A stretch of 64,000 nucleotides of DNA from contig OY986964.1 in the NCBI GenBank assembly GCA_963920575.1, positions 34,951,825-35,015,824 on the forward strand, in the 5' to 3' direction. Position 1 is the stretch's first letter. Every line of letters begins with the position of its first letter. Under the pieces are notes generated by a model. It worked only from the letters and a program-made list of their open reading frames with translations, searched no databases and had not been told where the DNA came from. The DNA is from Narthecium ossifragum (lineage: Eukaryota > Streptophyta > Magnoliopsida > Dioscoreales > Nartheciaceae). The position numbers were made by a program, and so were the translations under genes. This document shows positions 51,501 through 62,189 of this stretch, in pieces.

Positions 51501-54238
51501 TGTTTCACCAGCACCACCATCATCAGAAGGTAATCATGACCATGTAAGACAGCTTAAATGAGCAGTTTTCTTATGACCTTGTCCCTGCAGCCAGACAGAG
51601 TCTAATCATCATACTGCTATTGAGACAGTACTCCACTTCCTTTATTGCAATCAGATTGTGTTAGATCATTGTTGAGGGATGGAAACCTTGTCTGCTGTGA
51701 TTTTTTTTCTTTTTCGAAGTTGCTTGAAGAATGTCTACCATCTATTTGTCAACCTGGATTGGGCTACCCATTATTTTTTGCTGAGTGTAGCCACATCCAT
51801 AACATTTTGCTACTAGTCCTTACTCGTATTCAGTTTGTCATTAGGTTAGAATATTATAGATATGTCAGCAATGGCTTGACGAAGGGTTCTTTCTGTTTGA
51901 GGCTAATTGCTTCGCAGCATATTGCTTCTGCTGTTTGACAAAAGAAATGCTTCATCTTCTTTAGGTTACATATATTTGCAGTGCTTTATACAGGAGACTC
52001 TGATATAGGATTAGCTCTATGTTTTATACTAATAGATAAGTGACCTTTATGTACAGGAAGCAGTGCCTCTAACCCTGGAGCAATTGCTGGAGGAGTAGCT
52101 GCAGGTGCTGCTTTGCTGTTTGCTGCACCTGCCATTGGGTTTGCTTGGTGGCGTCGTCGTAAACCACAAGAATATTTCTTTGATGTACCTGGTAAGTAAC
52201 TTACTAGGGATATTACAAATAAGGCATATACATTCGAGATGCAAATTTTAGATTTTTTCCTCCTCGGTGAAGAATTTTTGTATTTTCCTTGAGCAGCTGA
52301 AGAAGACCCAGAAGTTCATCTGGGCCAGCTTAAAAGGTTTTCACTTAGAGAGCTACAAGTTGCAACTGATGGCTTTAGCAATAAGCACATCTTGGGAAGG
52401 GGAGGCTTTGGAAAGGTTTACAAAGGTCGTCTTGCAGATGGTTCACTGGTTGCAGTAAAAAGGCTAAAAGAAGAGCGCACGCCAGGTGGGGAGATCCAAT
52501 TCCAAACAGAAGTTGAGATGATCAGCATGGCCGTGCATCGGAATCTGCTCAGGCTACGTGGCTTTTGCATGACACCCACGGAGCGGTTGCTGGTATATCC
52601 ATATATGGCTAATGGAAGTGTTGCATCATGTTTAAGAGGTAAATTTTCATCGTTGTCACTGTCATATGGTTATTATTGCCATAAAATTTTCGAATAATCA
52701 TGCAGAATAAATGTTTTGCCGTAAAATTTGATAAATAATTGCTAGTGTACTATGTAATATGTGCTGTGATCTGAGATTCTATTTTTACAGTACTCTCTCT
52801 TGCTTTCTTGGCTGATTGCTCAAGTACCATTTGTAGCAGTTTCTGATTAGACAATAACAAATGTGTGTTGCTATGTGAGTTGTGCTCCATAGTCCTCTAA
52901 GCAAGTCGTCTGCTGGTCATTGACAGAACGCCCACCAAACGAACCTCCACTTGATTGGCCAACTCGTAAAAGAATTGCATTGGGATCTGCAAGGGGTCTG
53001 TCTTACTTGCATGATCATTGTGATCCGAAGATTATACATCGCGATGTCAAAGCTGCAAATATATTGTTGGATGAGGAGTTTGAAGCTGTTGTTGGGGATT
53101 TTGGCTTGGCCAAGCTAATGGACTACAAAGATACCCATGTAACAACTGCTGTTCGTGGTACAATTGGACATATTGCTCCAGAGTACCTATCCACAGGGAA
53201 GTCTTCAGAAAAAACGGATGTTTTTGGGTACGGAATCATGCTTTTAGAGCTTATTACTGGACAAAGGGCCTTTGATCTTGCTCGGCTTGCAAATGATGAT
53301 GATGTAATGTTGCTCGACTGGGTAAGCATTTTTCTCTGTTCAAACCAATTAGCTTTTGGTACTTATCTGTTTTCATTTGTCATGGACCCTGGATTTCATA
53401 GCTATGTTTTTGGCCAAAATTAGCTCGATCTTAGAAATTGTTAATACAAGTTTTTGGAATTTTAAATTGCCTTTTCCATAGCAAGATTTCTGCTGTATTG
53501 TATGCATTTTTATGATATCTGAGAATTCTTAGGTTTTACTGTTCTGAGAGCTTCTTACTACTAGTTTTTTAGACAATCTGTTGTAGGGATTGGTTTGTGT
53601 CAACTCAAAATGCTTTGGAGTAACATGTATGTCGGATATTGTTGATTCAAGCTTCAAAGGTGATTGATAGGGATATGTTGCAGAATGTTTCTTCACTGCC
53701 TTTTAGGAGCCCTGCCCTAATATTTCAATGTTTGCCTATTCAATTTCAAGTCCTTTGGATAACTATGTGCTCTAAGAGGTTCAACGCCCTATCATTTGGT
53801 CTCCTTGTTACTCATTGAACAGTTCTCGAATATGAGAACACGAAGAACCCGTGGATCTTTTTTCTTTATGAAACTTGCAATTCGGACATGTAAGTTTGAC
53901 ACTCTACCATGGTTCATTCCCAGGTCAAAGGTCTACTCAAAGAGAAAAAGCTGGATATGTTGGTTGACCCCGATCTTCAAAACAACTACATTGAAGCCGA
54001 GGTAGAGTCACTCATCCAAGTTGCACTCCTCTGCACTCAGGGCTCTCCAATGGAGCGGCCGAAGATGTCGGAGGTGGTGAGAATGCTCGAAGGAGATGGC
54101 CTTGCAGAGAGATGGGAGGAGTGGCAGAAGGTAGAAGTTGTACGCCAGGAGGTCGAGATGGCTCCTCATCGCAATTCTGAATGGATAGTTGACTCCACGG
54201 ACAACCTTCATGCAGTTGAACTATCCGGTCCTAGGTGA
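45583..54238 (+). CDS. SERK1: Somatic embryogenesis receptor-like kinase (SERK), LRR-II co-receptor kinase
   Basis: Eleven exons join in frame: 45583-45652, 46702-46834, 46931-47002, 50073-50216, 51041-51112, 51212-51283, 51417-51529, 52057-52191, 52297-52638, 52927-53321 and 53924-54238, giving 620 residues. The eleven-exon plan with one LRR per 72-nt exon is typical of SERKs. Order: signal peptide in the tiny exon 1 ([16 protein letters not shown]), capping domain ([17 protein letters not shown]), about five LRRs, the proline-rich SPP region ([17 protein letters not shown]), a membrane helix at about 234-255, and a kinase with [23 protein letters not shown] (Asp424) and DFGLAK. The tail ends ELSGPR, the SERK hallmark. 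It acts at the plasma membrane as co-receptor for brassinosteroid, peptide and immune receptors. All catalytic residues are present. Intron 3 (3.1 kb) hosts repeat insertions. SERK1 versus SERK2 cannot be separated here. Confidence 0.96.
47906..48689. mobile_element. Probable short solo LTR in SERK intron 3, split by a MITE
   Basis: It begins TGATGCGGACACC and ends GCCTACATCA, and holds a promoter-like CCTATAAAAGGGGACC near 48532. It is flanked by GAGGG and GGGGG, a possible 5-bp duplication with one mismatch in low-complexity sequence. Removing the MITE and one 10-bp duplicate leaves about 286 bp. Its TGATGC(A/G)GGAC-like start and TATAAAAGG box resemble the solo LTR at 43614-44185. Confidence 0.5.
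47945..48432. mobile_element. MITE built of TTCGG/CCGAA repeats, perfect 10-bp target duplication
   Basis: The ends AGGGGTGAGC and GCTCACCCCT are inverted repeats. Both flanks are AGTCCCATTT (47935-47944 and 48433-48442). Almost the whole 488 bp is made from GGTTCGGTTC and its complement GAACCGAACC, alternating in strand. Elements starting AGGGGTGAGCA..TTCGG are widespread in plants and usually treated as hAT-like. The 10-bp duplication is longer than the usual 8 bp of hAT and closer to Mutator. It can be explained if two bases of the repeat ends also match. Confidence 0.88.
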
Positions 54239-56716
54239 TCTTAAAAACCAGACAGCGCAGAGAAATAGGTTGAATTTATTTATGGCCTCTTCCATTTACC
54301 CTCTTTATTATGTCTTATATAATCTCATCTTGTATCCAAGCATAATCCACATCGGTGTATATGAATCTTGTGCCTGTTTATCATCTGCGGCAATTTATTA
54401 ATGATGTCTGTTGCTTGTTATTGTGTTCTTTGATGATGCTTTCTGGCGTCTATTCTCTCAGAAATTAGAATTTGGGCAGGTTTGTCCCCCTTTTTTTTTT
54501 GTTCGTTTCGTTTTGTTATAAAACATAAAAATGAATGCATTGGGGGCTTGAAGTGTGCAAATAATGTTAATCATCATCCAAGGCATCCAAATTAGGGATT
54601 CGGGCAGGGGTGTTGAAGTGCTGATGAAAATTGCAAGTCTCAATGCGTGAAAGATGGATGGTGGATGATGACATGACTTCCACTCTATTTTAACGACTGT
54701 TTATTTATTTCTTAATAGTTCATTCTCCTTTTTTAAATGTGTAAATAAAAAAAATCACCTCATAATCTCTTAATAATTTATTCTATTTTTTTAATATTTG
54801 TAAAGGGAAAAAAATCACAATCTAAGAGGATCACGGGATACTAGCAATGAAGCACATACCACATGTCACATCTCATGAAACGGAGTCCTTCAAATCTTCG
54901 TCTTTATAAGTATGTTCCAAAAACTCTACTAAAACTCAAAAAAAGGCACGTCTCTCAAACACCATCTAATCTCAGGATTCCTCTTACAGGTGGGGGATCC
55001 ATGCAAAAATAAACACAGGAGAGCTTATAAGTGTGGTCCCTATGTCAATAAGTAGAGGATATTGCAAGTTAGTAAGGAAAGGGGAAAATAGCAAGGTCAA
55101 GGTGAAGAAGAGTGAAGACCTGCATAGGGGTCAATGGAGATGATGATGGTGGTGGTCAGGTCAGTGGTCAGGCCCAGGCCGCTTTTAATTTCACCCCTAC
55201 CCTACCTTCACATGTGCCTACTACAACACACACAAACACATGGACAGGCCACCCTTTTGGCCTTTCCAATTTTATTTCTTTTGACAGCTCCAAGCTTTGT
55301 TGGTAGATGATACATCAAGATGCATGGCATGTGGATGCACATGGAAAGAAGAGAACAACAAACCTATTTACTATCCAAAGCCATGCCATTCCTCCCATCC
55401 TAGTAACCCATGCTCTTGCATCCTTTTGGGCTTTATTAAACTTTATCTTACAATTTGGCCCATCTCAAATCCAAATCATCTTTCTATACTTAAAAATGAG
55501 GAAATTGGGGTTTTGGTTTGAAAAAAAAAAAGTTTATATTTTGTAATTTTCATAATATGGTCAAAACATTTTGACATTTTCCAATGTTTCCTCAAAAACC
55601 ATGCCTCTTATTTTTCTAGATAATATTTTTTTCTCTTTTTTTTTTCAGACCAAACAGACCATTAAAATGTTTAGAGTACCTCCTTCTCACTCTCACCTAA
55701 AAAAAGGTTTTCTTGGGCAGTCAGAAATCTAACCAGCACTGTCTTAAAAATAACATGCTGGTTGGACCTAATTGGATCCTTCTACAATTAATGAGCACAA
55801 GTTTCTCCATTAATAAAATCTTAGGTGGACTAAAAATTTCAAATATCCTTTTCATGAAACTCTCACTATCATAATGAAAGTACACCCCCCTCCAAACTTA
55901 ATCTCTCTATCATAACCCAACAGCTCCCATATCCTTAAACAACAACCATCATCAAGTCAATTTCTCACTAGAATCACTACTATAATCAACAAACAAATAA
56001 ACAAGAGAGAAATTAACTATCAAAGCCCTCCATTCTTAACACCTATTATCTTTCTGGCCAAATAATGATGACATTAAAGACAAGAAGAATAAAGAAAAAT
56101 TTCCCCATTTAATCTAGTTTATTTCCATCTTAGTAATTAGGACCTTCTTACTGTACTACAGAACATGCCACCTTGACACGACCACATTCATTTTTGTTAC
56201 ATAATATGCCATTTTAATCAGGAAATTTTAAGGAAAGCATAAAAAAAAATAATGAATATAAAACCCAAAAATAAATTAAATTTACTGCCAAACTTTTTTT
56301 TTTTGAGGATAAATCTAGGGATTAAAGATCTCCTAAACCAGAAAAAATTAAAAAAAAACTGTATTAAATTGAGACCTAATAATAATGGAATAATAATAAA
56401 TAAATGGGAAGCCTGAAAAGGGTCTCTCTCTCTCTCACACACACATTCTCATCATCCATCATGTGGGGGGTGTTGGGTCTCTGTCTGTCTGTCTCTCTCT
56501 CTCCTCTCTCTTGTTTTCCAACTACACTTGCTGTTGTCCTTTACAGACTGTTCTCTCTTATAGCTACTAGTTTTTGTTTCTCTCTCTAAACATCTCCTCC
56601 TCCTTTGCATTCCCATCTCTCTTCTCTCTTCTCTATTCTCTATCTCTAGGGTTTCGCATTCCCCCCATGCTTGGGGTTCCCATCTCGCCTTGAGATTATT
56701 GATTCAGGGAGGGGAA
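54239..56716. other. SERK 3' UTR, intergenic and LRR-RLK promoter/leader
   Basis: There is no supported gene. The first 200 bp are the SERK 3' flank. The middle is AT-rich with several homopolymer runs. From about 56425 a pyrimidine-rich leader with (CT)n, (TCTG)n and CACACACA microsatellites runs up to 56650. This is typical of long 5' UTRs of plant receptor kinases. Confidence 0.5.
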
Positions 56717-59700
56717 ATGCTAGTCCATCTCCGTTTCTTCATCCTTCTGTTCTTCTTCTCGGCGAGGTCGCTAGGACAGCCCTCCGACGAGATCCAGTCG
56801 CTTTTGGAGTTCAAGAAGGGCATCCAAGCTGACCCGTCCGGGCTGCTCGCGTCCTGGGGCCACTTGCCGGCCACGGCGGACGGGGGCGGCGGCGCGGCCC
56901 CGGCCGCCGCCCGGAGTGGATGCGCCGTGGCCTGGCACGGTGTCGCGTGTGACGGCTCGGGATCCGTGAGCTCCATTACGCTCCCTGGGCTTGGACTTGC
57001 TGGCGAGCTCAAGCTTTCGACTCTCTTGTCTCTCCGGTACCTCCGCAACCTGACGCTAGCTGGGAACGCGCTCTCTGGCCGCCTTCCGCCTCAGCTGGGA
57101 ACGATTTCTACTCTCCAGCACCTGGACCTCTCCTCCAACTTTTTCTACGGTCCCGTTCCAGGGCGCATCGCGGACCTATCGGGCCTTGTTCACCTCAACC
57201 TCTCTTCCAACAAACTCTCCGGTGGATTCCCCACCGAGTTACTCAACCTCACGCAGCTCCGCGTACTCGATCTCCGGTCCAACGATCTCTGGGGGGATAC
57301 TGGTGTGCTGCTTTCCCAGCTCCGCAACGCAGAGCATCTGGACCTTAGCGAGAACAAGTTCTTCGGTGGGCTCGACTTGGATGCGACGAACCTTTCGAAC
57401 TTGGCAAACACGGTAAGGTATGTAAATTTAAGCGGGAACAGTCTCAGCGGAGGGTTCTTCAAAGGGGATGCGATGCGGTTGTTTAGGAACTTGGAGGTGT
57501 TAGATTTGGGACAGAATCGGATTAGTGGGCAGCTTCCGGTGTTTGATCCCTTGCCGAGTTTGAGAGTCTTCCGAGCGGGGAACAATATGCTGTTCGGATC
57601 TATACCGGAGGGGCTCTTTGGGAGCGCAATGCGGTTGGTGGAGCTTGATCTTAATGGTAATGGGTTCACAGGTATAAAACTCGAGGCTTTAGAAACTGAT
57701 TTTTGGTCATTGTCATTTGGTTTCTTTCGAAAGTTTTTAGCTAAGATCTGCTTGAATTTTGGTTTGTAGTTCTGTTTCGTTAGAATCTCAATGAGTAAGA
57801 GCAAATATTTACGGAAGAGAAGTACGCTGATAAAGGTATTTATCTATTTTGATTAGTGACTTTGTGGATGTTAACGAGAGGTATGGAGTTGAAGAAAAAA
57901 TCTTGTAAATTTTAGCCTCAACCGATCAACCCCTTCATTTATTATAGTGAGAAAGAATCATCCTCGAGGCCAGACATGGGGCTGAGTGTAGATTTTGTTT
58001 CAAAATGCATTCCAATATAGTGATAGAATCTTCCTCTGCCAGTGAAAATGCTTGGAGAAGATTCCTTTACTATGTTAGCTCTAGTTTTATTTTTGGTCTT
58101 GGAAGATATCGAGATTCATTTTGGAAATGGCGATCTGTTCCAAGAAAAGTGTTTCATTGTTATTCTTTTCTCTACAATGTGAATGATCATGGTTCTGTGT
58201 CATCTTGGACATTTTTAAGTTTACCTTGTATGACATCACATGCTTTTGCTCTTATCATTATTGTTTTTTGAACTCCATACTCTGTAATCAAGTTTTATTT
58301 CAGTGGATAAACTTGAGAGGCTTATTAGTTTGAACTCTTCGTCGAAAGCTAGATGCTTTGGACTTTCTGATGATCTATATTTCAAATGACGTAAATATCC
58401 TAACTATTCTTACGTAAATTATTCATTTGCAGGCTATATTCGTGATATTAACTCAACTACTCTGAAGGTCTTGAACATTTCTTCCAATGCATTATCGGGA
58501 TCATTGCCCTCTGATATAGGAAGTTGCATGTCAGTTGATTTGAGCGAAAACTTGCTTTCTGGTGACCTATCTGCAATGAAGAATTGGGGAAATACACTGG
58601 CAGTTATTGATCTGAGTTCAAATGCACTGTCAGGGAACTTTCTGAATGAGACCATGCAGTTTCAGGCTCTAACAACCATGAAGATCCGAAACAATTCTTT
58701 AGTTGGTTATCTTCCTTCCTTGTTAGGAAGTTATCAAAACTTGGCAATACTTGATCTTAGTCTAAACAAATTCACAGGGCCTATTGAACCAAGCTTTTTC
58801 ACTTCATCGACTTTGACGAGTTTAAATCTCTCAGGAAATAGTTTGACTGGGTCTATTCCAATTCAAAGCCCACATTCGACTAAATCGCAAATCCAATCTT
58901 CATATACTCAGCTAGAGACTCTTGATTTATCTGATAACGTGCTATCTGGTTCATTGCCTCCAGAGCTCAGTAGCATGCAAAGACTTAAATTGCTCAACCT
59001 TCGAAAGAATACCTTATCGGGCGAATTACCAAGTGAAATAACTAAGCTTGGTGGCTTGGAATACCTTGACCTTTCTGCTAATCAGTTTGAAGGAAAGATC
59101 CCTGATATGCTTCTGCCAGGCCTTAAGGTACTTAATGTTTCCTATAATAATCTATCGGGTACAATCCCTCAGAGTTTGAGGAGGTTTCCCAGTACCTCAT
59201 TTCATCCTGGAAATGCTTTACTAGTTGTTCCAGATGATATTCCTCCGCCACAAAATGGCTCTGAAATTTTTGAGAATGGGGGTCAGCATAGTCACTTTAA
59301 TTCCGGTGTTCGAGTAGCACTTATAGTTGGCTCTATTGGTGCTGTCATGTTGATCCTCTTTGTATCAACAGCATTTTATGTGATGCGATCTCAAGAATTT
59401 TGTGGTAGTAATGGATTTAGAAGCTCAATTGCTGGAAGAGATTTTGGGAGATTCCGACGTCCCAATATGTTTAAGTCTTCTAAAGATGATTCTGTGCCCA
59501 CTTTGATGAGTTTTTCAAATGATCATTTGTTAACTTCAGCTGCTAGATCCATGTCTGCAAAAAAGGAGTTGTTGACTGAGACAGTAGAACATGGTTTTTC
59601 AGAGATAAAAGAGGGTGCTTCAGAATCTAGAAAAGTTAATGCACAAGAACTGTGTGCTACTGCCACGGAATGGAAATCTTCTCCTGGCTCACCATTGTCA

Positions 59701-61909
59701 TCTTCGCCTCGTTTCACCGATTCACACATATGTGAGCAACCAGTGACATTGAATGTATACTCACCAGATAGATTGGCAGGAGAATTGTTTTTCTTGAACC
59801 ATTCTCTAATATTCACAGCTGAGGAATTATCTCGTGCCCCAGCTGAAGTTCTTGGTAGAAGCAGTCATGGGACCTCCTATAAAGCTACATTAGATAGTGG
59901 TCACGTGTTGACAGTAAAATGGCTGCGAGTTGGTCTTGTGAAGCGTAAAAAGGAGTTTGCTAAGGAAGCAAAAAGAATTGGAAGCATTATACAACCAAAC
60001 ATTATCTCGTGGAGGGCTTATTATTGGGGTCCTAGGGAGCAAGAAAGATTAATCATAGCAGATTATGTTGCAGGAGATAGTTTGGCGCTCTATCTTCATG
60101 GTAAAACTCCCAATGGCTTGACCATACGTTAGTTCTTGTTTGGCCAATTCAGGAATGATTTCTATGATTTATGTTCTTCAATATTTCTTGTCCATATCAA
60201 GTGCTAACCTTTGGATTTTGTCAGTTTTCTCAACAAAACTTTGAAAGCTGATTTCTCCAATCTGATGCCTTCATTTGCTTATTTGATGATAATATGAAGA
60301 AAAATTCTAAATGAACAATTTTATGGAAAGTACGCCTTCAAAATTGTTTTAGGAATATCCTTGTGAAATGCATACTGAAGTTAGGACACTGCCACTTTTA
60401 TGGTTTTCGTCTCCATAATTGGGTCTATTTGGTTCTACCAGTGATACTTCTTAAAATTGTGAACTCGACGGGCTACCCAAATTCCGCCTGGGTTTTGTAT
60501 TTTCAACTGCCGTTTGCCTTTGCACATCTTGATATGTGTTGCTACCTCTTTTATCTAATCAAGTTCATACGCATGATTACACTGGAAAGTTATTTGCTCT
60601 GTTCCTCTGGATAGAAATTCTGACCTTCGTAATTATATCCAAGCAGATACTGTGTATGTGGGGCTTGGGATAAATGACATTGCCTTAACGCCTATTCTTA
60701 TCCAAAAAAATTGCATAACTAAAGAGCTTGTCTTTTTGGGTTGAGATGTTAATAGAAGGGTTTTCACTATTGAAGAAAATATTTGTCAGGTAGGCTGGAT
60801 ATTTTAATTGTTAAGTGGTCCTTTGGATTCCAAATAACCCTATACTGCGAGCAGGAATACCTATCCAGAGACACCCTTATCCCTTTCAACTTAGCATGAC
60901 TGAAGTTGAGGTTTATTGTTCTATAAGCATAGAGGTTTGGTAGCATGGAGGCAAGAAAATTTTCGATTGATAGGACAAGGAATTTGACAAGATTGGAATG
61001 AAATGATCTCTAAAAAACAGTCCTATCTATTCCAGATGGGGTAGATTTGTTGTATATATGCTGATGATAGTTTGGCTAGGAGTCGAAAAATTTATTTGTT
61101 GAAATACCAGCGATAAGAGGAAGTTTTCTTTGGTCAAGTGACAAAACAGCTTGATTGTTGGTCTCATGCTGTGAGCTGCTCTTATTCATTATAGTCTTCT
61201 GTCCTTCAGGAGGCTTATGTTGATTTTTTTTTCTACGTTACATCTGCATAGTATTTTTAATCTTAAAATTATCATCCTCCCTGGCAGGTTATAAAACTTT
61301 GGCTTTATGTTTCCTTTGTATGTTTACTTTGCAGAGTCAACACCAAGAAGATACTCGCGTTTGTCGGTTAGCCAGAGGATAAAAATTTCAATTGACATCA
61401 CCCGGTGTTTGTGTCATCTTCACGAAATGGGCATTCCTCATGGTAACCTGAAGCCGACAAACATACTCTTGACTGGACCGGCCCTCACTGCCCGCCTTAC
61501 AGACTTCGGTCTCCACCGTCTCATGACACCAAGTGGGACGGCTGAACAGATGCTGAATCTGGGGGCACTTGGTTACCGAGCCCCAGAATTGGCAACTGTG
61601 AAGCCAATGCCATCATTCAAGGCCGACGTATATGCCTTCGGAGTGATACTAATGGAGCTCTTAACCCGCAGAAGTGCTGGTGATATTATTTCAGGCCAGT
61701 CAGGTGCGGTTGATCTCGCAGATTGGGTTCGGATGTGCGCAAGAGAGGGGCGGGGAACTGATTGCTTTGACAGGGACATTGCAGGCTTGGAGGAAGCTCC
61801 AAGGGTGATGGATGAACTGCTTGCCGTGTCACTTAAATGTATTCTTCCTGTAAATGAGAGACCTAACATCAGGACAGTTTTCGAAGATCTCTGCTCCATA
61901 ACATTGTGA
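56717..61909 (+). CDS. LRR receptor-like pseudokinase (orthologous type to Arabidopsis At5g10020)
   Basis: Three exons join in frame: 56717-57671, 58433-60100 and 61335-61909, giving 1065 residues. An earlier in-frame ATG at 56690 would add nine residues; 56717 is preferred because the signal peptide MLVHLRFFILLFFFSARSLG starts there. Then come a capping domain (SDEIQSLLEFKKGIQADPSG), about 20 LRRs, a membrane helix at about 612-636, a Ser-rich juxtamembrane stretch and a kinase-like domain. The domain has LGRSSHGTSYKA and the VAIK lysine (LTVKWLR, about 814). The HRD motif is HGN (910-912), so the catalytic Asp is lost. DFG (931-933) is kept. The phrase SPDRLAGELFFL before the kinase is characteristic of this subfamily. 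It is probably an inactive plasma-membrane receptor that works through partners. The gene ends tail-to-tail with the PPR gene, 280 bp between stop codons. Confidence 0.93.
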
Positions 61910-62189
61910 GATTCTTGTGAATGTAAGGGGCATTCAAATTTCCCAAAAAATTTTCCTGGGTTTTGGAGCCTTTTAGTCAAGGCTGGTTTTTTTTTTCCTC
62001 ACATTTCCATGTAAAGGGATTGTTGATCCATTGATTGGTTGATCTATTTCCAGATTGGGGTTCGGTTGAGAGGATGTAACTCTACTAATTTCTAATGTTT
62101 ACTCTGCTTTAATTCATTACACCGTCAAAAAAAATGTAATATATGTGTTTTTTTTTTATTCTTTGGAATCAGAAGCATTCATCGCCAAA

